Shown here piece after piece: positions 14,670 through 22,648 of a stretch of DNA of 41,928 bases; position 1 is the stretch's first letter; each line of letters begins with the position of its first letter. The notes below the pieces were generated by a model, which was not told the origin of the DNA, made no database searches, and saw only the letters and a list, made by a program, of their open reading frames with translations. A program made the translations under genes and the position numbers. This stretch comes from Bacteroidaceae bacterium. Lineage in GTDB: Bacteria > Bacteroidota > Bacteroidia > Bacteroidales > Barnesiellaceae_A. The DNA is taken from contig JAFXJY010000042.1 in NCBI GenBank assembly GCA_017531985.1, forward strand, positions 1 through 41,928, given 5' to 3'.

Positions 14670-16046
14670 ATGGACAGACGATATTTTATAAGAACTATTG
14701 TAGGTGTGTTGTGTGTATTGTCGGCCTTTGTTGCAATATCGCAACCAATGTCGCTCGACTCATGTCGCCGATGTGCTTTACAACAAAATAAATCGTTACT
14801 TATCGCCGATGAACTTGTCAGGCAGAGTGGTTATCTTGTAAAGGCTGCACGAGGGGCTTATGCTCCGAATATCGATTTTACGGGCGGATATTTTTACAAT
14901 CAGAAGGCTTTGCAGTTGGTCGATGTCGATCATATACGGTCATTGGTCTCTTCATTGGGCGTTCCGTCGTCTATTACATCGGCTTTGATTCCCGATGATT
15001 TGTTCCGGCTGGATACACATCATGTTGTTGCCGGAGCTGTATCGGTGGTTCAGCCCATCTTCATGGGTGGCAAGATTATTGCTGCCAATGCCATTGCCGA
15101 CAATGTCGAGAAACTATCCCTTTCGCAAAGACGACTTGCGGCCGATGAAGTGATAACTGCTGTCGACGAGGCTTACTGGCTGGTGGTATCGTTGGCTCGT
15201 AAGTTAAATCTTGCGTATAGCTATGTGGAGCTTATCGATACGTTGCGAAGCAATGTGTCGGACATGATAAATGAAGGGGTTGCCACACGCATGGATGAAC
15301 TTACGGTCGAGGTGGCACGCAATGAAGCACAAGTGCAACTGGTTCAGGCTCGTAATGGACTGTCGCTCTCTCGCATGCTGTTGGCACAATTGTGTGGAAT
15401 GCCTATTGATACTGTATTTACATTGCAAGACGAAGTTTCGGTTGTGATAAGTGATACATTCCCGTTGTTGGTATATGGTATGGATGGTGTGTATGCTCGA
15501 CGTGAGGAGTTGCGTAGTATGGAGTATTTAATCAATATTGCACAAGCTCAGCAACACTTGGCTCTCTCCGAAATGCTACCCTCGTTGGCTTTGGTTGGTG
15601 CTTATACATTCAATACCCCCAATCTGTATAATGGTTTCAAGACGAGTGTCGATGGTACGTTTCGTGTAGGTGTATTACTTCGAGTGCCTCTTATTCATTG
15701 GGGTACCGATTATTATCGATACAAAGCTTCGCGAGGAGCCACGGTGGTAGCCCGATTGGAGAAGGATGTAGCTATGGAACGTGTTGAGTTGCAGGTTAAT
15801 AGCTGCCGATACAAGTACGTGGAGGCGGTACAAACCTATAAAATGACCGCTCACAATGTTGAACAAGCTCAACAAAATCTCGATAATGCCCGGCTGGCTT
15901 ACTCCGAGGGGGTATATACGCTTGTCGAGGTGATGACTGCTCAAACGGCATGGTATCAGGCTCAATCAATGTATCTCGATGCAGGTATTGCAGTGGCTGT
16001 GGCTCGTGACAACTATACTCGGGCGGTGGGATTTAATCTTTATTGA
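14670..16046 (+). CDS. TolC-family outer membrane efflux protein
   Basis: The 458-residue protein starts with a signal peptide (MDRRYFIRTIVGVLCVLSAF, cleavage near residue 25) and has the repeated outer-membrane-efflux-protein pattern. SLDSCRRCALQQNKSLLIAD and RGAYAPNIDFTGGYFY occur in the first half, and VEQAQQNLDNARLAYSEGV with TLVEVMTAQTAWYQAQ in the second. It would form the outer-membrane channel-tunnel of a tripartite exporter. It overlaps or abuts the following HlyD-family gene, and the four genes to 19427 form one operon. Confidence 0.93.
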   Translation: MDRRYFIRTIVGVLCVLSAFVAISQPMSLDSCRRCALQQNKSLLIADELVRQSGYLVKAARGAYAPNIDFTGGYFYNQKALQLVDVDHIRSLVSSLGVPSSITSALIPDDLFRLDTHHVVAGAVSVVQPIFMGGKIIAANAIADNVEKLSLSQRRLAADEVITAVDEAYWLVVSLARKLNLAYSYVELIDTLRSNVSDMINEGVATRMDELTVEVARNEAQVQLVQARNGLSLSRMLLAQLCGMPIDTVFTLQDEVSVVISDTFPLLVYGMDGVYARREELRSMEYLINIAQAQQHLALSEMLPSLALVGAYTFNTPNLYNGFKTSVDGTFRVGVLLRVPLIHWGTDYYRYKASRGATVVARLEKDVAMERVELQVNSCRYKYVEAVQTYKMTAHNVEQAQQNLDNARLAYSEGVYTLVEVMTAQTAWYQAQSMYLDAGIAVAVARDNYTRAVGFNLY

Positions 16047-16054
16047 AATATGTC

Positions 16055-17065
16055 ATGGATAAGAATACCTGTAAAAGCAGTCTGATACCCGGTGTGTGGC
16101 TTGTAATAGTGGCCATCATTGTGATAGTGGCTATGGTTGGGTTGCTGATGTTGCGTCCAGCCCCATTGATGTTACAAGGAGAAGTTCAAGTCTCCGAGGT
16201 GCGTGTGTCGGGAAAACTGCCCGGTCGCGTGGTTGCATTCGATGTGTCGGAGGGCGATAGTGTCGATGTCGGAGATACGTTGGTACACATTCATTCATCG
16301 TTGTTCGAGGCTCAATTGTCTTCGGCTTATGCGATGCAGGAAGTGGCAGCAGCCGAGAATGCCTTGGTCGATGCCGGGACACGACACGAGGTCGTACAGT
16401 CGTTCTATCAGTTACTGTTGCAAGCCGAGGCGACCTTGTCGATAGCCACAAAAACCTATGAAAGGATGGAGTCGCTCTATGCCAAAGGAGTTGTGTCGGA
16501 GCAAAGGCGTGATGAAGCCCAAGCTGCCTATCTTACAGCACAGGCTGCAGTTGAAACGGCACGTTTGCAATATGAAATGGCTGGCAAAGGTGCTCGGTTG
16601 GAACAAAAAGAGGCTGCATCGGCTATGGTGAAAGTGGCTGAAAGCGGAGTGGCTGAGGTGGAGGCGGTACTCGAAGATGCTTATCTTACGGCTACGCATC
16701 GTGGAGTGATAAGTGATATTTTTCCACAAGAAGGTGAATTGGTAAGTCTCGGAGCCCCCATCATGAATATTTTGCTCATGGACGATGTGTGGGTATCGTT
16801 TAATGTACGGGAGGATTTCTTGAAATATTTTGCATTGAACAAGATGATCGATGTGGTTGTCCCGGCGTTGAATAACAAGAGAGTAACACTTAAAATATTT
16901 CACATCAAGGATAAAGGAGTGTATGCAGTGTGGAGAGCCACAAAAGTGAGCAGCGGATATGATGCCAAGACTTTCAATATCAAGGCTCGTCCCATTGAGC
17001 CGGTCGACGGTCTATTGCCGGGTATGACGGTACTGTTGAAGAATGTTGAGCGAGATAATCAATAA
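16055..17065 (+). CDS. HlyD-family periplasmic adaptor subunit
   Basis: The 336-residue protein has one N-terminal membrane anchor (about 12-32), a biotinyl-lipoyl half motif (VRVSGKLPGRVVAFDVSEGD), a long alpha-helical hairpin (about 75-195) and the second lipoyl half (GVISDIFPQEGELVSLGAPI), followed by a beta-barrel. This is the adaptor that links inner-membrane permeases to TolC. The ATG at 16055 lies eight bases after the TolC stop. A TTG at 16043 in the same frame would overlap that stop and is less likely. Order and spacing show it belongs with the two ABC-2 permeases downstream. Confidence 0.92.
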   Translation: MDKNTCKSSLIPGVWLVIVAIIVIVAMVGLLMLRPAPLMLQGEVQVSEVRVSGKLPGRVVAFDVSEGDSVDVGDTLVHIHSSLFEAQLSSAYAMQEVAAAENALVDAGTRHEVVQSFYQLLLQAEATLSIATKTYERMESLYAKGVVSEQRRDEAQAAYLTAQAAVETARLQYEMAGKGARLEQKEAASAMVKVAESGVAEVEAVLEDAYLTATHRGVISDIFPQEGELVSLGAPIMNILLMDDVWVSFNVREDFLKYFALNKMIDVVVPALNNKRVTLKIFHIKDKGVYAVWRATKVSSGYDAKTFNIKARPIEPVDGLLPGMTVLLKNVERDNQ

Positions 17066-17073
17066 CGTGTGTT

Positions 17074-18246
17074 ATGGTGTGGCAGAGGAGGCATTCAATG
17101 GGACAGGTTATGCAGCGAGAGTGGCGGTATATCTGTACGCATCGTTGGTTGATGTTGTGTATTGTGGGAGTACCTTTGTTGGGGGTGTTGTTTTTTACAA
17201 CGATGCTGCATGCCGGGCTGCCCGAGAGAATACCCATTGCCATTGTCGATGCTGATCATAGTGTAGCATCGCGAAAAATAGTAGCTGACTTGTCGGCTCA
17301 ACAATCGGTCGATGTTGTCATGAAATGCAATAGTTATAGCGAAGCTCGCAGTGCTATGCAGCGTGAGGATATATATGGCTTTGTGTTAATTCCCGAGCGA
17401 ATGGAACAGTTGGCTTGGGATGGAAAGCAACCTTGTATATCGTTCTATATTAACGATGCCTTTCTCATACCCGGTTCTTTGTTATATAGAAGTTTCAAAA
17501 CCATGTCACTGTTGGCATCGGCATCAATCGTACAAGATGTGTTGTTGTCGATCGATGTATCGCCCGGTAGTATTGATGCATTGCTACAACCTATCACTAT
17601 CGATTTACATCCATTGGGCAACCCTTGGGTCAATTATTCGGTCTATCTCTCCAATTCTTTTATTCCGGCATTGTTGCAACTGATTGTATTGTTGACGACC
17701 ATTTATACCCTTGGTCGTGAGTGGAAGCATGGGACGGTCAGTCAGTGGATGGATGTGTCACATGGAGATGCCACACTTGCAGTGGTAGGTAAAATGATTG
17801 TATATACGCTCCTCTATGTGTCAGTGGGGATAATAAGTCTCGGGATACTGTATGGCGTGTTACGCTATCCGTTTCACACACCTGTGTTGAATATGATTGC
17901 AGCCATGATTTTACTCATAGCCTCTGCTCAGAGTTTAGCCTTAGTACTATTTGTATTGTCGCCTAATCTTCCGGTGGCGTTTAGTGCGGCAAGTGTAGTG
18001 GGGGTTGTGTCATTCTCCTTGGGAGGTTTCTCTTTTCCGGTTGCCGATATGTACCCCTCGTTACGGCCGTTAAGTTATCTCTTGCCTGTGCGTCACTATT
18101 TTCTTATCTATGTCAATAATGCTCTCAATGGCTATCCGTTGTATTATTGTCGAGGAGAATATATTGCACTATTAGTCTTTGTTGTGGTGGGGATGTTGTT
18201 CTTGCCTCTGCTCATCCGGCGGATAAATCAATGTCGTACATCATGA
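17074..18246 (+). CDS. ABC-2-type transporter permease (first)
   Basis: This 390-residue membrane protein of the ABC-2 permease family resembles YhhJ/YbhR. It has an N-terminal helix after EWRYICTHRWLML, a large periplasmic loop (about 50-175, beginning with a PIAIVDADHS motif typical of the family) and five or so C-terminal helices. An ATG at 17098 (MGQVMQREWRYI) is an alternative start and fits the family N-terminus equally well. Its stop overlaps the start of the next permease gene (ATGA). No ATP-binding subunit is encoded in the operon, so the ATPase must come from elsewhere or the complex works differently. Confidence 0.9.
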   Translation: MVWQRRHSMGQVMQREWRYICTHRWLMLCIVGVPLLGVLFFTTMLHAGLPERIPIAIVDADHSVASRKIVADLSAQQSVDVVMKCNSYSEARSAMQREDIYGFVLIPERMEQLAWDGKQPCISFYINDAFLIPGSLLYRSFKTMSLLASASIVQDVLLSIDVSPGSIDALLQPITIDLHPLGNPWVNYSVYLSNSFIPALLQLIVLLTTIYTLGREWKHGTVSQWMDVSHGDATLAVVGKMIVYTLLYVSVGIISLGILYGVLRYPFHTPVLNMIAAMILLIASAQSLALVLFVLSPNLPVAFSAASVVGVVSFSLGGFSFPVADMYPSLRPLSYLLPVRHYFLIYVNNALNGYPLYYCRGEYIALLVFVVVGMLFLPLLIRRINQCRTS

Positions 18247-19427
18247 AACGAATGGTGGTGCGTGTAAAGTGTGCGATAGGCCGTTTTGTAAGTGAGGCAT
18301 ATCGTTGTTGGAAAGAGGAGTATCGAGTCGTCTTCGGTAGCATTGAGATGATGGTGTTTTTTTTCTTACTACCATGTGCCTATCCCATTCTCTATGCACT
18401 GATATATAATCCCGAGGAGGTGAGAGAAGTACCTGTTGTTGTGGTTGATAATGATGGCTCAGAACTGAGCCGAACGTTAGTGAACGACTTTGATGCAACA
18501 CCGGCAGCAAGTGTTGTAGGATATTGCTCCGACGCAAGTGAGGCTCGACGATATATGATGCAACGCCGATGCTATGCCCTGTTGGTCATACCTGAGGGGT
18601 TCGATAGAGATGTGATTCGTGGTGATGAGCAAAGTACGGTTGTGTTTTATATCGACATGAGTCTTTTACTCAATTACAAGACCTTATACATGGCATTGAC
18701 CGATGTGACGATGGCACTCGGTGGAAAAATACGTCAAGAGAGACTTCCCATTGGAGTATCCCAGTCGTTGACTGATATAGTAAGTAACCCTATTCCTTAT
18801 GCCTCGGTAGTGATGTTTAATCCCACGTCGGGACTCGCCTCGTTTCTCATACCGGCCGTATTGATATTGATTCTGCAACAGAGTGTTATTCTTGGACTGT
18901 CGGTACGAGCCGGCCGAGCATGTGAGAAAAAAGAACCATTGTTCACTCCGCATGATATAATGGCTCAAATGTGTGGAAGGGCTATATGCTATCTCTCTAT
19001 ATATCTTATCAATGTAGTATATCTTACACATTTTATACCCTGGCTTTTTCACTATCCGATGATGGGTAACAGTTACGCAATAATAGTCTTTACATTCCCT
19101 ATGGTAGTGGCAAGTATATTCATGGCGATGAGTTTATCAATGTTGGTTCGTGAACAGGAGGACGGTTACATGATGTTTGTCTTTACATCGGTAATGATGC
19201 TTTTCTTGTCGGGTATAGCGTGGCCACGATATGCCATGCCCTTGGCATGGAAATGCGTAGCATCGTTGTTGCCCTCGACATGGGGTATCAAGGGATACAT
19301 ACAGATGAGTACAATGGGAGCAACACTATCGCAAGCCTCCGAGTCGTATGCTATGCTATGGGTATTGTCTCTTTTTTACTTCATATTGACATATGTGTTG
19401 TTGAAACTGCGACAACGAAAACATTGA
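18243..19427 (+). CDS. ABC-2-type transporter permease (second)
   Basis: The 394-residue permease is paralogous to the previous gene: N-terminal helix with FFFLLPCAYPILYALIYN, periplasmic loop opening VPVVVVDNDGSELSR, then five C-terminal helices. The start is the ATG at 18243, which overlaps the TGA of the upstream permease. A longer frame from 18147 would lie inside that gene. The two permeases probably form a heterodimer with HlyD and TolC to export a small molecule or envelope component. The substrate cannot be inferred. Motifs such as SGIAWPRYAMP near residue 325 are family features. Confidence 0.9.
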   Translation: MKRMVVRVKCAIGRFVSEAYRCWKEEYRVVFGSIEMMVFFFLLPCAYPILYALIYNPEEVREVPVVVVDNDGSELSRTLVNDFDATPAASVVGYCSDASEARRYMMQRRCYALLVIPEGFDRDVIRGDEQSTVVFYIDMSLLLNYKTLYMALTDVTMALGGKIRQERLPIGVSQSLTDIVSNPIPYASVVMFNPTSGLASFLIPAVLILILQQSVILGLSVRAGRACEKKEPLFTPHDIMAQMCGRAICYLSIYLINVVYLTHFIPWLFHYPMMGNSYAIIVFTFPMVVASIFMAMSLSMLVREQEDGYMMFVFTSVMMLFLSGIAWPRYAMPLAWKCVASLLPSTWGIKGYIQMSTMGATLSQASESYAMLWVLSLFYFILTYVLLKLRQRKH

Positions 19428-19453
19428 ATAACCTATTTTTTATACAGAGTCTC

Positions 19454-19482
19454 TTGGCTTATAATATAAGTGGGTATATTTG
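19454..19482 (+). promoter_or_regulatory. Distal promoter of the secreted nuclease gene
   Basis: TTG (19454-19456) and TATATTTG (19475-19482) are separated by 18 bases. The -7 element lies in the left arm of a dyad (475-500), so the promoter could be controlled by a repressor. Transcription would start near 19489. Confidence 0.55.
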
Positions 19483-19524
19483 ATGAGAACATCGAATATA
19501 TTTTCACTCGCAGTGAAAAATATT
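19475..19524. other. Two overlapping inverted repeats in the nuclease leader
   Basis: Dyad one pairs 475-485 with 490-500 (11 bp including one G-U). Dyad two pairs 495-507 with 513-524 (12 bp with one bulged A and a TCGCA loop). They share bases 495-500 and so cannot form together. The first covers the -7 element, and the second lies in the predicted transcript. They may be an operator and an RNA stem-loop, or the terminator region of the exporter operon, though no T-run follows. Confidence 0.5.
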
Positions 19525-19558
19525 AAAGCAAGCTTCATATTTCTCGCTCGTTTATTCG

Positions 19559-19566
19559 TATATTTG
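19559..19566 (+). promoter_or_regulatory. Proximal -7 element of the nuclease gene
   Basis: TATATTTG fits the -7 consensus and lies 29 bases before the ATG at 19596. No clear -33 element accompanies it. Confidence 0.45.
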
Positions 19567-19595
19567 TACCTCAGTTGAAAAAACAGAACGTTGAC

Positions 19596-21638
19596 ATGAA
19601 AGAGAGAATAATATCCATCTTAATAGCATCGGTGGCAGTGTGTAATGTCTATGCAGTTGCACCGGAGGGTTATTACAACGATGCCGTGGGCAAGAGTGGC
19701 AGTACATTGCAGTCGGAGTTGGCTCGAATAATCAGCCATAGTGACCCCGGATATGACAATCTGTGGGAGATATATAAAACGACCGACCGTCGCAGTGATG
19801 GCAAGGTGTGGGATATGTATTCCAATACATCCGATTTTACATTCGGCAGCGACCAATGTGGTAACTATGGCGGTGAGGGTGATTGCTATAACCGTGAACA
19901 CTCTATTCCTAAGAGTTGGCGAGGTGGTTCGAAATATTCCGACGCTCATATGGTCGTCCCCACCGATGGATATGTCAATAATCGTCGCAGCAATTACCCC
20001 TTCGGCGAGGTGGGTACATCCTCTTATGTTTCTGATAATAACTTTTCGAAAGTGGGTACATGTAAGACATCGGGCTATTCGGGTACTGTATTTGAACCAA
20101 ACGATGAGTATAAAGGCGACTTTGCCCGTATTTACTTCTATGCAGCCACACGCTATTATTCGGAGTGCGGCAGTTGGGGTGGTGAGGGTTTCAGTGGTAC
20201 ATTCCCATACCTCGATGAATGGACTTGCGAAATGATGCTTCGTTGGCATCGCCTCGACCCTGTGAGTCAAAAAGAGATTGACCGCAATGATGCCGTATAT
20301 GAATCGACGCAAGGTAATCGTAATCCCTTTGTAGATTACCCCGAGTTGGTCGATCTTATCTTTGGTGAGCAAACTTCAACACCATTTTCGCCCGATAATA
20401 TTGAGCAACCGGCTTATATTGAAACACCTGTTACGGGCGAAGAGATTCATGTGGGTACAATAGCCTTGGGCAGTGAGCATTCGTATGCATCGGCTACGCT
20501 CTACGTCAAAGGTGTCTATGTCAAAGAAGATTTGACCCTTATGCTCGATGGTTCGACCTATTTCGATGTATCTCCCATGACACTTACGCCCGATGAGGTA
20601 ATATCGGGTGTCAATGTCACGATTACCTATACTCCCGACCGCAGTGGCAGGCATACAGCATCGCTGACCCTCTTCGGTGATATCAGCCATTCGGTAGTCC
20701 TCACACTTACAGGTGAGGCCGTCGAAGGCTTCGCAGCGGTCGATGCTACAAATGTCTTTGACACATCGTTCCAAGCCAATTGGGTAAAGCACTCGCAAGC
20801 TACCGATTATGAGTTGACTGTGTGGAGCAATGTTGAAGGCGAAGATGTGGAAAAGACTGTTTTTGATGTTGTATTTGCCGATGGAGTCCCCTCCGGCTGG
20901 TCAAAAACGGGATATACCAATGTAGAAAATGGAGCAGTGCGATTGGGCTCGGGTAATAATGATGGAGCAGTGGTAACATCGTCACTCGATATGAGTTGTC
21001 CTACGTCATTGACAGTAACATGCTCGCCATATAAGACTTCCGACAATTCGGTTCTTTATATCCTTGTCGATGATGTAGAAGTGGCTCAAATCGATTGTGC
21101 CGCCGGAGCAGTGACCGAGACGATTGCCCTTCAATCGGCTACTGAGGAATCGAACATAACGTTTAAAGCCCGGAAGGGGCATCGCGTCTATCTGCAAACC
21201 GCATCTCTTACTACCGGTGGAGGTGTGACAAAAGAGATGATAGCCGGCTATCCCATGCGAGTAGGTGATGTTAATCACTATGTCGTGGAAGGTCTCTCTA
21301 AGGGACAAATGTATAGTTATAATGTTACAGCCTACAATGGAAGTAGCGTTCTGTCTGAATCGAATGTCATCACTCTCACAACCGGAAGTTCCGATATTGA
21401 TAATATCTATTCAGGCGAACTTGATGGAATATATATCTATGCATATAACGGTTCGATATACATCGATGATGCACCATACAATGCCCGAGTGAATATCTAT
21501 ACAATAGATGGACAATTGTGTGCCAGTCGTTTCATTCATGCATCACGTCAACAATTGTCGCTCGATACATCGGGCATATACATTGTACAGATTGTTTCCG
21601 GAACAGCATGTCACACACAACGAGTGGCTGTGAATTGA
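19596..21638 (+). CDS. Secreted endonuclease I family protein with T9SS-type tail
   Basis: This 680-residue secreted protein has a signal peptide (about 1-20, ending NVYA). The endonuclease I domain (about 22-255) has DMYSNTSDFTF and the active-site motif NREHSIPKSW, with the catalytic histidine at about residue 102. It is followed by DAHMVVPTDG and an NRRSNYPFGEV segment. Downstream are a beta-sandwich domain, a fibronectin-III-like region (about 377 onward, interrupted by a jelly-roll insert) and a C-terminal domain of about 75 residues resembling type A T9SS sorting tails (VNIYTIDGQL, ISGIYIVQI-like). It would degrade extracellular DNA or RNA for nutrient use or biofilm control. The ATG at 19596 is preferred over an upstream TTG. 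Confidence 0.9.
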   Translation: MKERIISILIASVAVCNVYAVAPEGYYNDAVGKSGSTLQSELARIISHSDPGYDNLWEIYKTTDRRSDGKVWDMYSNTSDFTFGSDQCGNYGGEGDCYNREHSIPKSWRGGSKYSDAHMVVPTDGYVNNRRSNYPFGEVGTSSYVSDNNFSKVGTCKTSGYSGTVFEPNDEYKGDFARIYFYAATRYYSECGSWGGEGFSGTFPYLDEWTCEMMLRWHRLDPVSQKEIDRNDAVYESTQGNRNPFVDYPELVDLIFGEQTSTPFSPDNIEQPAYIETPVTGEEIHVGTIALGSEHSYASATLYVKGVYVKEDLTLMLDGSTYFDVSPMTLTPDEVISGVNVTITYTPDRSGRHTASLTLFGDISHSVVLTLTGEAVEGFAAVDATNVFDTSFQANWVKHSQATDYELTVWSNVEGEDVEKTVFDVVFADGVPSGWSKTGYTNVENGAVRLGSGNNDGAVVTSSLDMSCPTSLTVTCSPYKTSDNSVLYILVDDVEVAQIDCAAGAVTETIALQSATEESNITFKARKGHRVYLQTASLTTGGGVTKEMIAGYPMRVGDVNHYVVEGLSKGQMYSYNVTAYNGSSVLSESNVITLTTGSSDIDNIYSGELDGIYIYAYNGSIYIDDAPYNARVNIYTIDGQLCASRFIHASRQQLSLDTSGIYIVQIVSGTACHTQRVAVN

Positions 21639-21759
21639 TACAATGTGTAGAGCCTCATTTTGAAGCATTATTTTTACACTCCCTTTGTCTTGTTGTGTTG
21701 AGATAAAAGGAGAATTTGGTAAAAAAAGAGCGATGATGTGTAAGTAAACAATAGGTGGT

Positions 21760-22632
21760 TTAGTTTCTACTGAAATATCTCTCTACCGCATCTACATGCA
21801 CATCGCGTAGTATCACACGATGTTCTTTGTCGAGTAGATATAGAGATGGTAGTCCCGGAATGTCGTATAAAAGATGTTCGTAGATGGCACATTTCTCATC
21901 GCAGGCATCTATCCACCCCTCGGGAGCCGGTGTCTCTTGCCATTTTGATGTCTTACCCTCGACGCACACCGATAGGATAGTAAGATAGCCACCTATAAAT
22001 TTGAGGTGAGTATACAATGACGATAACAATTGCTCCTTGGCTTTGTTGCAAATATCGCAGTCGGGGTCGCCAAAGAAGATGAGGGTATAAGAGCTGTCAA
22101 TGTCGTATAGATGCCCGTAGGTGCCATCTCGCAACAAATATTCAAAGTCACAGGCTATGCTTCCTATCTGATTTTTCTTCTCCATTTGGAGTATAAAGTT
22201 GTACCTCTCATAGTCGCTCAACGATAGCGTGTCGAGTGATGTGATGGATTCAAGCAGCGTGATATATAGCGACTCGTTGAATACGGGCGATTGAGGCTCG
22301 GCAAGATACTTCTGTGCGATAGACATAAAGTAACTTTGTATCTTGGAGTTGCCGGTAATGCCCTGTACGAAGATGTCGAAAGCCTCGCGTTGTTGGGTAA
22401 CGTATGGCATGATGCTGATGAAGTTGCAAAAGCCTTGTTCCGATATATCTTCATTACCAATGAGGGTTGTGTCGTTGAAGTTGATGTTGTCCCAATAGTG
22501 CAGTGCCAGATAGTTGGCACGTTGGGTGCGGGAGGTTATTGTATCGGGTACGCTGGGCAATGGGAATACATCTTCACCCATAGCCGATGCACAAAAAGAG
22601 AGAATTGTTGCGATAAAGAGAAGTCGTTTCAT
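21760..22632 (-). CDS. Periplasmic thioredoxin-like protein (DUF5106-type)
   Basis: The 290-residue protein has a signal peptide (MKRLLFIATILSFCASAMGE). A helical N-terminal domain with NYLALHYWDNINF is characteristic of DUF5106. A C-terminal thioredoxin-like fold carries FFGDPDCDIC, a CxxC pair at residues 192 and 195, and GLPSLYLLD as the cis-proline loop. A second cysteine pair lies in DACDEKC. It is probably a thiol-disulfide oxidoreductase in the periplasm. It is the last gene of the fimbrial operon, 16 bases after the 1007-residue lipoprotein, so it may act on cysteine-containing fimbrial subunits; this is inference. Housekeeping redox work is the alternative. Confidence 0.75.
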   Translation of the reverse strand: MKRLLFIATILSFCASAMGEDVFPLPSVPDTITSRTQRANYLALHYWDNINFNDTTLIGNEDISEQGFCNFISIMPYVTQQREAFDIFVQGITGNSKIQSYFMSIAQKYLAEPQSPVFNESLYITLLESITSLDTLSLSDYERYNFILQMEKKNQIGSIACDFEYLLRDGTYGHLYDIDSSYTLIFFGDPDCDICNKAKEQLLSSLYTHLKFIGGYLTILSVCVEGKTSKWQETPAPEGWIDACDEKCAIYEHLLYDIPGLPSLYLLDKEHRVILRDVHVDAVERYFSRN

Positions 22633-22648
22633 ACAGGATTGTTTCCTA

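Noticed and set aside
18147..18242. Longer N-terminus for the second permease
   Set aside because: It would lie within the first permease gene and precede the typical N-terminal helix. The ATGA overlap at 18243 is a standard operon junction.
19620..20372. 250-codon open frame on the minus strand inside the nuclease gene
   Set aside because: The plus strand encodes a clear endonuclease I domain. The reverse frame looks like a codon-bias shadow.
21639..21759. Shared bidirectional terminator between the nuclease gene and the fimbrial operon end
   Set aside because: Only a weak interrupted pairing of CTCCCTTT and AAAAGGAG was found, with no T-run on either strand, so no terminator is claimed.
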